A stretch of 14,829 nt of DNA from Rhodoferax sp. UBA4127 (GCA_002381045.1 DFWT01000288.1:211-15039); one strand, 5' to 3'; shown: positions 7,601-14,496, numbered from the stretch's first letter. Numbers and translations are program-made. Notes: a model not told the origin generated them from the letters alone.

Positions 7601-10072
7601 GGTGGACACGCCTGGCAGGCGACCAGAACGCCAACTCACCGTGCCGTCGCCCTCATGTGTGGCAATGAATTGAAGCCGCTTTTTGTCTGACCGCCACCAG
7701 CTGATGCTATTGCTTAGCTGGTAGTCGACCACCGTAGCTGGCTGGCATCCGGCCACGTAGAGCATGAATTTGGGGTCAGGCGGTGCAGCGCGTAGGAGCT
7801 TCCAAGTGGCTGCGGCTTCCTGTAAGGGCTTGGTTTGAGCGGTGTCCCAGGCCGCGCCCATGGCCAGCTTCAGAGCTTCCCAGCGTTTAGTGTCGGCAAA
7901 ATCCGGATCTTCTGGCGCGAATGGCAGCAACTCCAAAAGGCCCGGGTAGTTGGCCACCAGGCCGGTGATCTGGTCGGTGCTTTGGGTGATGTCCAGCAGC
8001 GCCAGTTTGGTTTGTGTTGGGTTGAAACCGGTCAACCAGCGCACCGCCTCAAACGAGCCCAGGTTGGGTGTGCCCAGCATCAAGAAACGCGCACCCGGCA
8101 GCTTGGTGATGCGCTGCCAAAGCGCACTGCCGCGACCGCCATCGGCAATCATTGAGCGCACCACCAGCCCACCCATTGAGTGGGCAACAATGCGCAGCGG
8201 CTGGTTGTTTCGTTCTGCCTGCGTCACCAAAGGATCCAGCGTGTCCACCAGACGGACGGCTGCTTGGCGCACTGAATAGCGCCAATCGTAGGGGAAGAGT
8301 TCAACCTGGTGGCTGCGGGCGAGAAATTCAACCATCGGGCCATAAAACTGGTCTACCAGGCCCACCGGAGTGATGCCGCTTTGTCCCATGGCGAGGCGTT
8401 TTAGGCCGCCCTTGAGCAGCGACCAATAGTCCAGCCAAATGGCGTCATCCCCGGCCTTCAATTGGCTGCCCATGGTGCCAGGAAGAACGACCACGATCGG
8501 ACGCGGCTTATCGTTGCTGCGGCTACGTGCCACGGCGGCCTGACAGCGCGGCGCAGAAGGTGGTGGCTCGGTGAGGGGCATGAAGCCAGCGTTGTCACCG
8601 TCGCCTCGAGCCAGAGCCGAGGCAAGCCACCGCACGCTGAGCTCATTGGTGAAGTAGCGGAAATGGTTGACTTTGGGTCCCTGATCCTGGCGAATGCGTC
8701 CACCGCTACCCAGGCGGGGCAAGCCGCCGCTCATGGAGCCGGTGTCGACCACGAGGTCGTGTTCGTTGCGGTAGAACCAGTCGCTGGCCAATACTTTGAG
8801 GGTGTTCCACAAGCCATCACCGGCCTGAATGTCCCCCGCAATCACGCTCAAATCGGCGCTAGTCACCAGCTCAGGCGTGCCATTGAGCAATCGGGTCAGG
8901 GCCGAGCCGGGCATCATCGCCTCGATGCCGGGCAGGATGCGCGGGTCGGTGCGCTCCTTGACGACAGCCAACAAAAAGTCCAGGCCGTCCCCAAACAAAC
9001 CGAAGCCGGTGGCGGCGCTTGCCAAGTGATCAAGTACTGACAGCCAGCGGTCCAGCCGACCCGATGCCAGTGTGGTGCCGCGCGCCGGACAGGCCACGCG
9101 CACAAAGCGGCTGATCCGCAACTGCTTCTGGCCCATTGACTTGACCAGTTCTTGCAATTTTTGGCGGTCAGACTCGTAGGCCGCATCGCGCGTCTTGGCC
9201 TCGTCGTCACTCAAGGGAGAGAGCCCAAGCTGCGGCGCCATGCTGCGGTCGGCCGCAAACAGTGTTCGAATTTTTTCCGGACTTAAAACTTCGGTCAGGT
9301 TTGGACAACCTGACAGCGCAAGGACTTCACCGACCAAGCCTCCACGCGAATGACTGACCAAATGCAACTCGGCGCCTTGCGGCAAGCGCCGTACCAGTGC
9401 TAGGGCGTTGTCGATGGGACTTTCACTCAAGCTGCGGTGTTCCAGCGCAAACACCCGGTTGCCATACATGGGGGCCAGGGTCTGGCGCAGACGCTGGCCT
9501 TCGGTATTGGCGCTGTCCCACAGTTTGCCAAAACTGCTTTGTGTGCTGGAGGCAGTACCGTGCAAGAACACCAGCATGGGGCCTGGTGTCGCTGCCATGT
9601 TCTCGTCGTCCCGCACTGCGGCAAGACGAAATTCAGTTGCCAGATCGAGCCGATACAGGCCCGGGGGATGGTCACCTAGCAACTTCTCTTCAAAGCGGAC
9701 ACCGAGCTGCTTTGCCGACTTGGCTGCCACGTCAATACCGAAAAAGTCCAGCACCTTGATGGCCAGTCCGAGGATGCCACGCTCGCTGCTGGTGCTGTGT
9801 TTGGGCGACAGCCGGGAAAACTCCCATGCCGCGCCAGCATCCCGGCTGGGTAGCGCTCCGTACTCATGGGTCAGGTCATCAACTCGGCTCCAGAGCACAA
9901 AGCCGTTGTCCAACTCGACCCGAACCACGGTGTTGCCGGGTACTTCAACCTCGTCGCTGGCGCCATCGCGGGCAGCACCAGGGATGAGCCGGTGCGTGGG
10001 GACGATATTGCCAAATTGGCCGGTGCGTAGATCGCCCCGGGTGCCGCGAATTTTGTACAGTTGTTCTGCCAT
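4637..10072 (-). CDS. Giant multidomain CHAT protease / double alpha-beta-hydrolase protein
   Basis: This 1811-residue protein has no signal peptide or membrane helix. Residues 1-130 are an unrecognised beta-rich region. Hydrolase 1 (about 160-490) has FLHGTAS, SHSRGG with Ser242, DLVVDTGSM (Asp439 or Asp443) and His470. Hydrolase 2 (about 522-860) is LCAT/PGAP1-like: VVLPGTMGSQL, AHSMGG with Ser632, GDGTV with Asp809 and AHDAL with His832, an apparently intact triad. Residues about 905-1125 (VVVGHYHGD, VVVGLGQVG, LLVGTGSGG) resemble a macro/M17-N-like fold; this call is tentative. A CHAT domain (about 1190-1475) has YPWELL, HLAGHG (His1333), INCCHLG (Cys1381) and the later AVIAAGWAVDDRAG. 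The tail (about 1480-1811) looks like TPR-type helical repeats. CHAT domains are caspase-like proteases; the hydrolases may act on lipids. ATG 10070-10072 has GGAG 6 bp upstream. The caspase gene lies 45 bp upstream in the same operon. Confidence 0.85.
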   Translation of the reverse strand: MAEQLYKIRGTRGDLRTGQFGNIVPTHRLIPGAARDGASDEVEVPGNTVVRVELDNGFVLWSRVDDLTHEYGALPSRDAGAAWEFSRLSPKHSTSSERGILGLAIKVLDFFGIDVAAKSAKQLGVRFEEKLLGDHPPGLYRLDLATEFRLAAVRDDENMAATPGPMLVFLHGTASSTQSSFGKLWDSANTEGQRLRQTLAPMYGNRVFALEHRSLSESPIDNALALVRRLPQGAELHLVSHSRGGLVGEVLALSGCPNLTEVLSPEKIRTLFAADRSMAPQLGLSPLSDDEAKTRDAAYESDRQKLQELVKSMGQKQLRISRFVRVACPARGTTLASGRLDRWLSVLDHLASAATGFGLFGDGLDFLLAVVKERTDPRILPGIEAMMPGSALTRLLNGTPELVTSADLSVIAGDIQAGDGLWNTLKVLASDWFYRNEHDLVVDTGSMSGGLPRLGSGGRIRQDQGPKVNHFRYFTNELSVRWLASALARGDGDNAGFMPLTEPPPSAPRCQAAVARSRSNDKPRPIVVVLPGTMGSQLKAGDDAIWLDYWSLLKGGLKRLAMGQSGITPVGLVDQFYGPMVEFLARSHQVELFPYDWRYSVRQAAVRLVDTLDPLVTQAERNNQPLRIVAHSMGGLVVRSMIADGGRGSALWQRITKLPGARFLMLGTPNLGSFEAVRWLTGFNPTQTKLALLDITQSTDQITGLVANYPGLLELLPFAPEDPDFADTKRWEALKLAMGAAWDTAQTKPLQEAAATWKLLRAAPPDPKFMLYVAGCQPATVVDYQLSNSISWWRSDKKRLQFIATHEGDGTVSWRSGRLPGVSTWYAENTAHDALCAQAKAFPGYLDLLVNGQTTLLPSTPSAQARGAGDEARFILPDTPSIDGIPTAGDIGGFGLSGQAPTNEDSTQSALPAIDIAIRHGDLAFARHPVVVGHYHGDSVLSSEAVLDRQLGGALTRRLDLGIYPGLLGSHTVILNDSATAKPKGAVVVGLGQVGALSPGLLEDSMRSALLSFALDVAHWPDHRFGDVGRPRSAAVTCLLVGTGSGGLPVGDALEAIIRSAVAANQRLAGQGLEQRVLIDRLEILELYEDVAINAAEALGRILQSDKLAGAVRWSTNVVEAGQGGHRRVRFEASPEWYHRLEITEDAGRLRFIFPTDRARAEETLATGQLTLAQSFVQSASQNTGQNSEASRTLFEMLLPLRLRELSPQQGNLVVMVDKKTAPYPWELLEDRWSNGGRPPAVAAGFVRQFRTTEFRQRPVHSLSNTALVIGNPDLRGATDFSDLPGAREEARQVADQLSGAGYDVLDCIDQTSTPIMESLHKNSWRMVHLAGHGVHQYLPTGAAANTKPISGMVIGNNAFLTSGDIAQLRYVPELVFINCCHLGRVDGARDLDRLGLAANLGEELIRMGVRAVIAAGWAVDDRAGQVFAATFYHHLLNGLAFGEAVRLAREDVWTRCPDVNTWGAYQCYGDPAFRLYRDGSTVAAQWPDFGTPHELVTDLNNLIAGLRAGAAAEHGGDKIARRLARIPKAQSENWQRRADVCAALGQAWGELGQWEQAVDWLVKALNSERGDCPMRAIEQLANFRVRLAAERWQKARRLPNSKREIVRQSELTQVESAILDLDTLCSRAPTVERLNLLGSAYKRLALIESDRGRRLDALTNMAHHYQLSLTRQAGTYAFTNWLAATLLVGQLGGPKVVEAAALHQQMSDLQHDLAHRLEDDPNFWDAASMADLSLSELLLHSLREPKRRTKASAGETAAPVLAAYRCAIGRASSPRETASLIENLAFLKALWAPTDKLTVHILDHLQESLT

Positions 10073-10117
10073 GAGGTGCTCCGGGTTGTCGATTGGGGCT
10101 GGGTTTGGCGGGAAGGC

Positions 10118-10951
10118 TTATGCAAACACCTGACCATTGCGGGCCGCATCACTGCCCACGATTTGCGGTGACTGGGGGTAGCTGGCCGATGGCAAGTACT
10201 TGACGATGGCTTTGTGCCAGTCGATGTAAGTTGCTTCAGGTTTCAGGGTCTTGAGTGTCTTGAGCGCGTAGTAGGTGAAGGCACCGTTGGGGCGGCCATT
10301 GATTTTTGCGTCATAGCTGAAGTTGTTGGGACCTTCTTTGCAACCCGAGAGCAGCAAGTCCCCCAATGCGCGGGAATACCCAGCCATGAGTGGTGAGGCA
10401 CCCACTGGGGCGACCGTGGTGCTGGCCAATTTGCCAACGCGGTTTTTAGGAAGCAACTTGTCGGGTAGCCAATTGCCCATGGGCATAAAGCGCGGGCGGG
10501 TATCGGCATCGGGTTCGGCTTTGGCAGCCCGCGTCACGGTACCAGAGTGGCAACTGTCGGAGATCAGCACAATGCGCACACCAGGCTTGCGCGCGGCAAA
10601 CAAGACCTTGATTTCATCGTCGATCAACGCCGCACCATTGGTCTGCAGGTCGTAGGGGCACAGTCCCTCATCGAGCCCGTCAACTTCATCGCCGTCGGTA
10701 TCTGGCTGGTAAGTCCCGTGACCAGAAAAGGTGATGACCAAACTGTCGTTTTTGGCGGCCTTGCTGATCAGGTTGCTCATGGCCGTCACCATCGCAGCTT
10801 TGGTGGCTTGACCATCAAGCAGCTTATTGACGCTGAACCCCCGTGCGCTTAAGGTGGCTTCCCAATCGTTGGCATCGTTGACGCAACCCTTGAGGTCCAT
10901 CTGGGTACCGGGGTAGTTGTTGATGCCGATGCAAAGCGCTTTCTTGGCCAT
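10118..10951 (-). CDS. Caspase-family (C14, orthocaspase-like) protease
   Basis: This 277-residue cytosolic cysteine protease has a near-minimal caspase fold. It opens with KKALCIGINNYPGT, the first strand of the p20-like core, followed by LKGCVNDANDW and the helix typical of bacterial metacaspases and orthocaspases. The catalytic dyad is intact: His78 in FSGHGT and Cys134 in SDSCHSGT. An acidic segment, DTDGDEVDGLDEGLCPYD (about 84-101), is the specificity-pocket loop commonly seen in this group, which usually cuts after Arg or Lys. The C-terminal part ends after GAFTYYAL (about 220-228), the p10-like end, with no added sensor or repeat domain. AAGGAG (10959-10964, minus strand) lies 7 bp before ATG 10951, a strong ribosome site. 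It is the first gene of the operon and the most strongly initiated. Its substrate is unknown; neighbouring products are candidates. Confidence 0.93.
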   Translation of the reverse strand: MAKKALCIGINNYPGTQMDLKGCVNDANDWEATLSARGFSVNKLLDGQATKAAMVTAMSNLISKAAKNDSLVITFSGHGTYQPDTDGDEVDGLDEGLCPYDLQTNGAALIDDEIKVLFAARKPGVRIVLISDSCHSGTVTRAAKAEPDADTRPRFMPMGNWLPDKLLPKNRVGKLASTTVAPVGASPLMAGYSRALGDLLLSGCKEGPNNFSYDAKINGRPNGAFTYYALKTLKTLKPEATYIDWHKAIVKYLPSASYPQSPQIVGSDAARNGQVFA

Positions 10952-11147
10952 AATGAATCTCCTTGAATGGCTGGGTGAGCAAACCGGGATGGATCAAATC
11001 TACGGCGACTACAGATTGAGTCGCAGACGCGTCGAAAGACAAAGTAGGTAACTTGCGGACAGCTCTCCCTGTGTTTTTTGTGGTCAGGCATTGCACAGGC
11101 CTGGCCAATGGTGGGCAAGTATCTTCTAACTTGATGGGAGCGCGCAA
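10952..11147. promoter_or_regulatory. Divergent intergenic control region between caspase operon and sheath gene
   Basis: This 196-bp stretch separates two outward-facing genes, so it must contain both their promoters. I could not find a convincing sigma-70 pair on either strand: TTGCAC at 11091-11096 lacks a well-spaced -10 box. It contains the inverted repeat at 11005-11024, followed by the 8-bp palindrome GACGCGTC (11026-11033). The ribosome sites are at 10959-10964 (minus strand) and 11136-11140 (plus strand). Confidence 0.5.
11005..11024. promoter_or_regulatory. Perfect inverted repeat, candidate operator
   Basis: GCGACT (11005-11010) and AGTCGC (11019-11024) form perfect 6-bp arms around an 8-base spacer, about 54 bp before the caspase start codon. 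This size and symmetry would fit a dimeric repressor or activator site that could govern both divergent transcripts. No regulator gene is present in the window, so the assignment is only positional. Confidence 0.3.
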
Positions 11148-12596
11148 GTGCCAAAGTACACCACGCCAGGGGTCTATGTTCAGGAGGCTGCCATTATTCC
11201 GCCCGTGGTGGTGGAGGTCGCTTCTGCGGTTCCCGCATTTGTGGGTTACACCCAGCGAGTAACGCACGCGCAACTAGGAGATTTGACGCTGCGCCCTCAG
11301 CGCATCGCCTCGTTGGTGGCGTTTGAGGCTTTGTTTGGCAGTGCGCCACTGCCGCAAGTGAATGAAGTTCAGTTGGATGCTCGGGGCAACTTCTTGAGTG
11401 CGAGCTGTGCCTTGAACTATCCGTTGCACCAAAGCCTTCGCTTGTACTTTGAGAATGGCGGCGGCGTTTGTTATGTGGTGTCAGTAGGAGTCTGTGGCAC
11501 ACCTGCTTCAGCGACAGACAGCAAAGCACTGGTCGCTGGTGTGGCAGCCTTGGCCACATTAGATGAGCCGACTTTGCTGGTTTGCCCGGAGGCCGCCAAG
11601 CTCAATGATGTGGCCATGGCGGTGGTGCAGCGAGCCATGCTGCAGCAATGCGGTAGCTTGCAGGACAGATTTACGGTGCTGGACACTCATCTGGACGACC
11701 CTCAAGGACAAAGTTTTCGCGCCAATATCGGCGTTGATTCTTTGCGTTATGGCGCCGCGTATACCCCCTGGCTCAAGCGGCCCCAGCCTTGTTTGGTGAC
11801 CTACGCCGCGTTGCGCGGTGCGCTGCGCTGCGGCAGCGCTCCTGTGGCCCTGCGTGACCTGACGACGGACTCGGAGGTGCTGGCACAGTTGAACGTCATC
11901 GACCAAGCGCTGCAGGCAGACGCTGGCGCCGATGTGGCCTCGGTGGAGTTATGGCTCGAGCACAATTTCATGGCCTACCGTGCGATCGTCAGTGGTGTAT
12001 TGGCCAACGCCACCGTAGCCTGTCCAGCCAGTGGCGCAGTCGCCGGGGCATATGTGGCGACGGACAGGCAGCGGGGCGTCTGGAAGGCGCCGGCAAATGT
12101 GGCGTTGATCGGAGGAGTTGCGCCAGTGACTTCAATTGATGACATCCAATCGGCGGCGCTGACTGTAGACGCTGCCGCTGGCCGGTCAATCAACGCGATC
12201 CGGGATTTCTCTGCCCGAGGCGTGTTGATCTGGGGTGCCCGAACGCTGGCTGGCAACGATAACGAATGGCGCTACGTGTCGGTGCGACGCTTTTTCACCA
12301 TGGTGGAGGAGTCGCTCAAGAAGTCCACCTCATGGGTGGTATTTGAACCCAATGATGCCAATACCTGGAGCAGGGTGCGCATCATGATCGAAGCGTATTT
12401 GGTACAAAAGTGGCGTGACGGCGCGCTGATTGGCACCAAGTCCAACGATGCATTCTTTGTGAGATGCGGGCTGGGGCAGACTATGACGGCTCAAGATCTG
12501 CTTGAGGGTCGTCTGATAGTCGAAATTGGACTTGCGGTGGTGCGCCCGGCCGAGTTCATCATCTTAAGGTTCTCGCACAAGACGTCACGGACTTGA
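11148..12596 (+). CDS. Contractile tail sheath protein (phage tail / eCIS type)
   Basis: This 482-residue protein matches the sheath subunit of contractile phage tails and extracellular contractile injection systems, the sleeve that shortens to drive an inner tube. The N-terminus KYTTPGVYVQEA is the hallmark PGVYV-E start, and FENGGGVCYVVSVG (about 102-115) is the conserved strand of the first domain. The C-terminal domain is well conserved: WKAPANVALIGGV, INAIRDFSARGVLIWGARTL, EWRYVSVRRFF, STSWVVFEPND, FFVRCGLGQTMT and IGLAVVRPAEFIIL. The length is normal for Afp/PVC-type sheaths. The GTG start at 11148 is supported by GGGAG (11136-11140) 7 bp upstream and by the family N-terminus. The gene is divergent from the caspase operon. 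No tube, baseplate, spike, cap or AAA+ ATPase gene is in the window, which is unusual. Confidence 0.9.
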   Translation: MPKYTTPGVYVQEAAIIPPVVVEVASAVPAFVGYTQRVTHAQLGDLTLRPQRIASLVAFEALFGSAPLPQVNEVQLDARGNFLSASCALNYPLHQSLRLYFENGGGVCYVVSVGVCGTPASATDSKALVAGVAALATLDEPTLLVCPEAAKLNDVAMAVVQRAMLQQCGSLQDRFTVLDTHLDDPQGQSFRANIGVDSLRYGAAYTPWLKRPQPCLVTYAALRGALRCGSAPVALRDLTTDSEVLAQLNVIDQALQADAGADVASVELWLEHNFMAYRAIVSGVLANATVACPASGAVAGAYVATDRQRGVWKAPANVALIGGVAPVTSIDDIQSAALTVDAAAGRSINAIRDFSARGVLIWGARTLAGNDNEWRYVSVRRFFTMVEESLKKSTSWVVFEPNDANTWSRVRIMIEAYLVQKWRDGALIGTKSNDAFFVRCGLGQTMTAQDLLEGRLIVEIGLAVVRPAEFIILRFSHKTSRT

Positions 12597-12628
12597 CCCC
12601 AGGTGTTGCTGCCTGACGCAGTGATCAA

Positions 12629-12686
12629 TTGCTATATGCTATTTAATTGGCAGCTACTATCCCTTTATTTATAAGGGTTATAGCGA
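12629..12686. repeat. AT-rich inverted-repeat element at right edge of the accessory block
   Basis: TTGCTATA (12629-12636) pairs at 7 of 8 positions with TATAGCGA (12679-12686), enclosing an inner hairpin CCCTT (12661-12665) / AAGGG (12673-12677) with a 7-base loop. The inner stem can extend through CTAT (12657-12660) and ATAG (12680-12683) with a small bulge. It lies in the 98-bp gap between the convergent sheath and FMN reductase genes. I recall similar AT-rich hairpin elements, with GCAGCTA and CCCTTTATT words, scattered between genes in Comamonadaceae. It may also limit read-through, but there is no terminal T-run. The left part of the gap (12597-12628) shows nothing else. Confidence 0.55.
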
Positions 12687-12694
12687 AACATTTC

Positions 12695-13285
12695 CTAAGA
12701 CTGGAAGCGCTGACTGGCCCACAGCACCTGCTCGACAACGGTCTGCACATTTTGCCGGTGCTTCTCCTCGATGAGTTGACCATCGGCATCAAAGGCATTG
12801 CCTGCTTGACCCAGGGCGAACTGTTGTGGGGCCACCCAGCATTGCAGGTTTCGCAGCAGCGGTGCCAAGTGTCCCAGGGACCGCAACCCACCCAAGGCAC
12901 CGGGCGAGGCCGAGAGCAATCCCACCACTTTGCCAGTAAAGCAGCGCAGACCTTGGCTCCACTCTGGGTCACCTTTGATCGGGCTGGAGGCCCAGTCCAG
13001 CGTGTTTTTGAGCAAGGCCGTGTAGCTGCCGTTGTATTCAGGTGAACAGATGACCCAGCCCGGGTGATCCAGCATCAATTGCTTCAAGCGAATGACATCT
13101 GTTGGTGTGCCCCGAGCTTCCAGATCGGCGTTGTAAAGCGGGACGTCCAACGTGCCAAGTTCCAGCAAGGTGACCTCGGCCCCAAGACCGGTGGCCACTT
13201 CTGCTGCTGCGCGGGCCAGACGACGGTTGAAAGACTGCGTGCGGGTGCTGCCGGCAAAGATGAGAAGCTTGGTTGCCGCACTCAC
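12695..13285 (-). CDS. NAD(P)H-dependent FMN reductase family protein
   Basis: This 196-residue cytosolic flavodoxin-fold protein is predicted to use NAD(P)H to reduce FMN or, with bound FMN, quinones or similar acceptors. The phosphate-binding loop GSTRTQSFNRRLA (residues 12-24) and the flavin-ring loop SPEYNGSYTALLKNTLDW (81-98) are characteristic of the NADPH-dependent FMN reductase (YieF/ChrR/ArsH-like) family. The exact acceptor cannot be told from sequence. The start is GTG at 13283-13285, overlapping the TGA of the upstream phosphofructokinase gene as GTGA. There is no strong Shine-Dalgarno, so translation probably depends on coupling to that gene. The length is typical for the family. 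Confidence 0.87.
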   Translation of the reverse strand: MSAATKLLIFAGSTRTQSFNRRLARAAAEVATGLGAEVTLLELGTLDVPLYNADLEARGTPTDVIRLKQLMLDHPGWVICSPEYNGSYTALLKNTLDWASSPIKGDPEWSQGLRCFTGKVVGLLSASPGALGGLRSLGHLAPLLRNLQCWVAPQQFALGQAGNAFDADGQLIEEKHRQNVQTVVEQVLWASQRFQS

Positions 13286-14496
13286 TTGTGTAAGACTTTC
13301 GCAATCGGGTTGTGGCGCAGGCGGAAGGCGTCAGGCATACCGGAGCCGAGCAGGGGACGCAAGTACATGCGAAACGCGTCAGTCACGTCGGTGCCATTGG
13401 CGGTGATGAACTCGTCTTCCATGGTCCGGGTTTTGCCCGCTACCGCGCTCAAGGGCAGCAACTCGTAGTCGACCGAATAGAAGCCGGTGCGCTTGATGGC
13501 GACCGAGCCATCCTGACCACCCCACATAGCAAACTGCACAGCCTTTTCACCCACCTCTCGGGCCTCGCGTTGGTCCACATCGGATACACACCCGATGAAG
13601 GAGCGCTGCATATAGCCAAAGGTGTCACCTCGCACGCGTTTGATCTTGAGTTTGGATTTGATTTCTTCACACAGCAGATCGGCCAGGGCGCCGTTGCCAG
13701 AGAGCTGCACATTGCCGTGTGCGTCGTGCTCCATGTCCTTGGCCAGCAGCGCCGCCATCGGTGTGCCGGAGGCGTCATGAATGCCCTCGGACACGGCAAT
13801 CACACAGCGGCCATAGCGTTCGTAGATGGCTTTCACATCGGCCAAAAACTTGTTCAGGTCAAACACGCGCTCAGGCAGATAAATCAAGTGCGGACCATCG
13901 TCCGGGAATTTTTTGCCGAGTGCAGACGCAGCTGTCAGGAAGCCTGCATGGCGACCCATGACTACGCCAACGTAAACACCGGGGAGGGCGGCATTGTCCA
14001 AGTTGGCTCCGGCAAATGCCTGGGCTACAAAGCGTGCTGCTGACGGAAACCCGGGGGTGTGGTCGCTGCCCACCAAGTCGTTGTCAATGGTCTTGGGGAT
14101 GTGGATGGTGCGTAACGGGTAATTGGCGGCCTGTGCCTCTTCGCTGACGATGCGAACCGTGTCACTTGAGTCGTTGCCGCCGATGTAGAAAAAGTGGCCG
14201 ATCTTGTGCGCTTGCAACACCCGAAAAATTTCGTGGCAGTAGGCTGCATCTGGTTTGTCGCGGGTTGAGCCCAGGGCGCTCGAAGGCGTATTGGCGACCA
14301 ACTCCAGGTTGTGGCTGGTCTCCTGCGTCAGGTCGACAAAGTTCTCGTCAATGATGCCGCGCACGCCGTGCAATGCACCGTAAATGTGGCCGATCTGTCC
14401 AAAGCGACGCGCTTCAAGTGCGACGCCGACCAATGATTGGTTAATGACAGCGGTGGGGCCACCGCCCTGGGCAACAAGAATTTTTCCAGAGGCCAT
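13282..14496 (-). CDS. pfp: 6-phosphofructokinase, pyrophosphate-dependent type
   Basis: This 404-residue cytosolic glycolytic enzyme interconverts fructose 6-phosphate and fructose 1,6-bisphosphate. The N-terminal nucleotide/PPi loop is ILVAQGGGPTAVINQSL. GGNDSS (residues 106-111) puts Asp109 where ATP-dependent enzymes have Gly. PKTIDND (134-140) has Lys135 where ATP enzymes have Gly. Both substitutions are the established marks of PPi use, and the second motif carries the catalytic Asp138. DHTPGFPSAARF and MGRHAGFLTA are the following conserved substrate segments. About 400 residues is the usual length of this PFP group, longer than the roughly 320 of bacterial ATP enzymes. ATG 14494-14496 has AAAGGA (14505-14510) 8 bp upstream. 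It is the first gene of a two-gene unit with the FMN reductase and divergent from mnmG. Confidence 0.92.
   Translation of the reverse strand: MASGKILVAQGGGPTAVINQSLVGVALEARRFGQIGHIYGALHGVRGIIDENFVDLTQETSHNLELVANTPSSALGSTRDKPDAAYCHEIFRVLQAHKIGHFFYIGGNDSSDTVRIVSEEAQAANYPLRTIHIPKTIDNDLVGSDHTPGFPSAARFVAQAFAGANLDNAALPGVYVGVVMGRHAGFLTAASALGKKFPDDGPHLIYLPERVFDLNKFLADVKAIYERYGRCVIAVSEGIHDASGTPMAALLAKDMEHDAHGNVQLSGNGALADLLCEEIKSKLKIKRVRGDTFGYMQRSFIGCVSDVDQREAREVGEKAVQFAMWGGQDGSVAIKRTGFYSVDYELLPLSAVAGKTRTMEDEFITANGTDVTDAFRMYLRPLLGSGMPDAFRLRHNPIAKVLHK

Noticed and set aside
9408..10133. 241-codon plus-strand open frame opposite the 5' end of the giant gene
   Set aside because: It is antisense to a coherent protein, low in hydrophobic core patterns, rich in Ser and Arg as is typical for a shadow frame, and crosses the gap to the caspase gene.
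13312..14043. 243-codon plus-strand open frame within pfp
   Set aside because: It is fully antisense to a strongly conserved phosphofructokinase and has no motif of its own.
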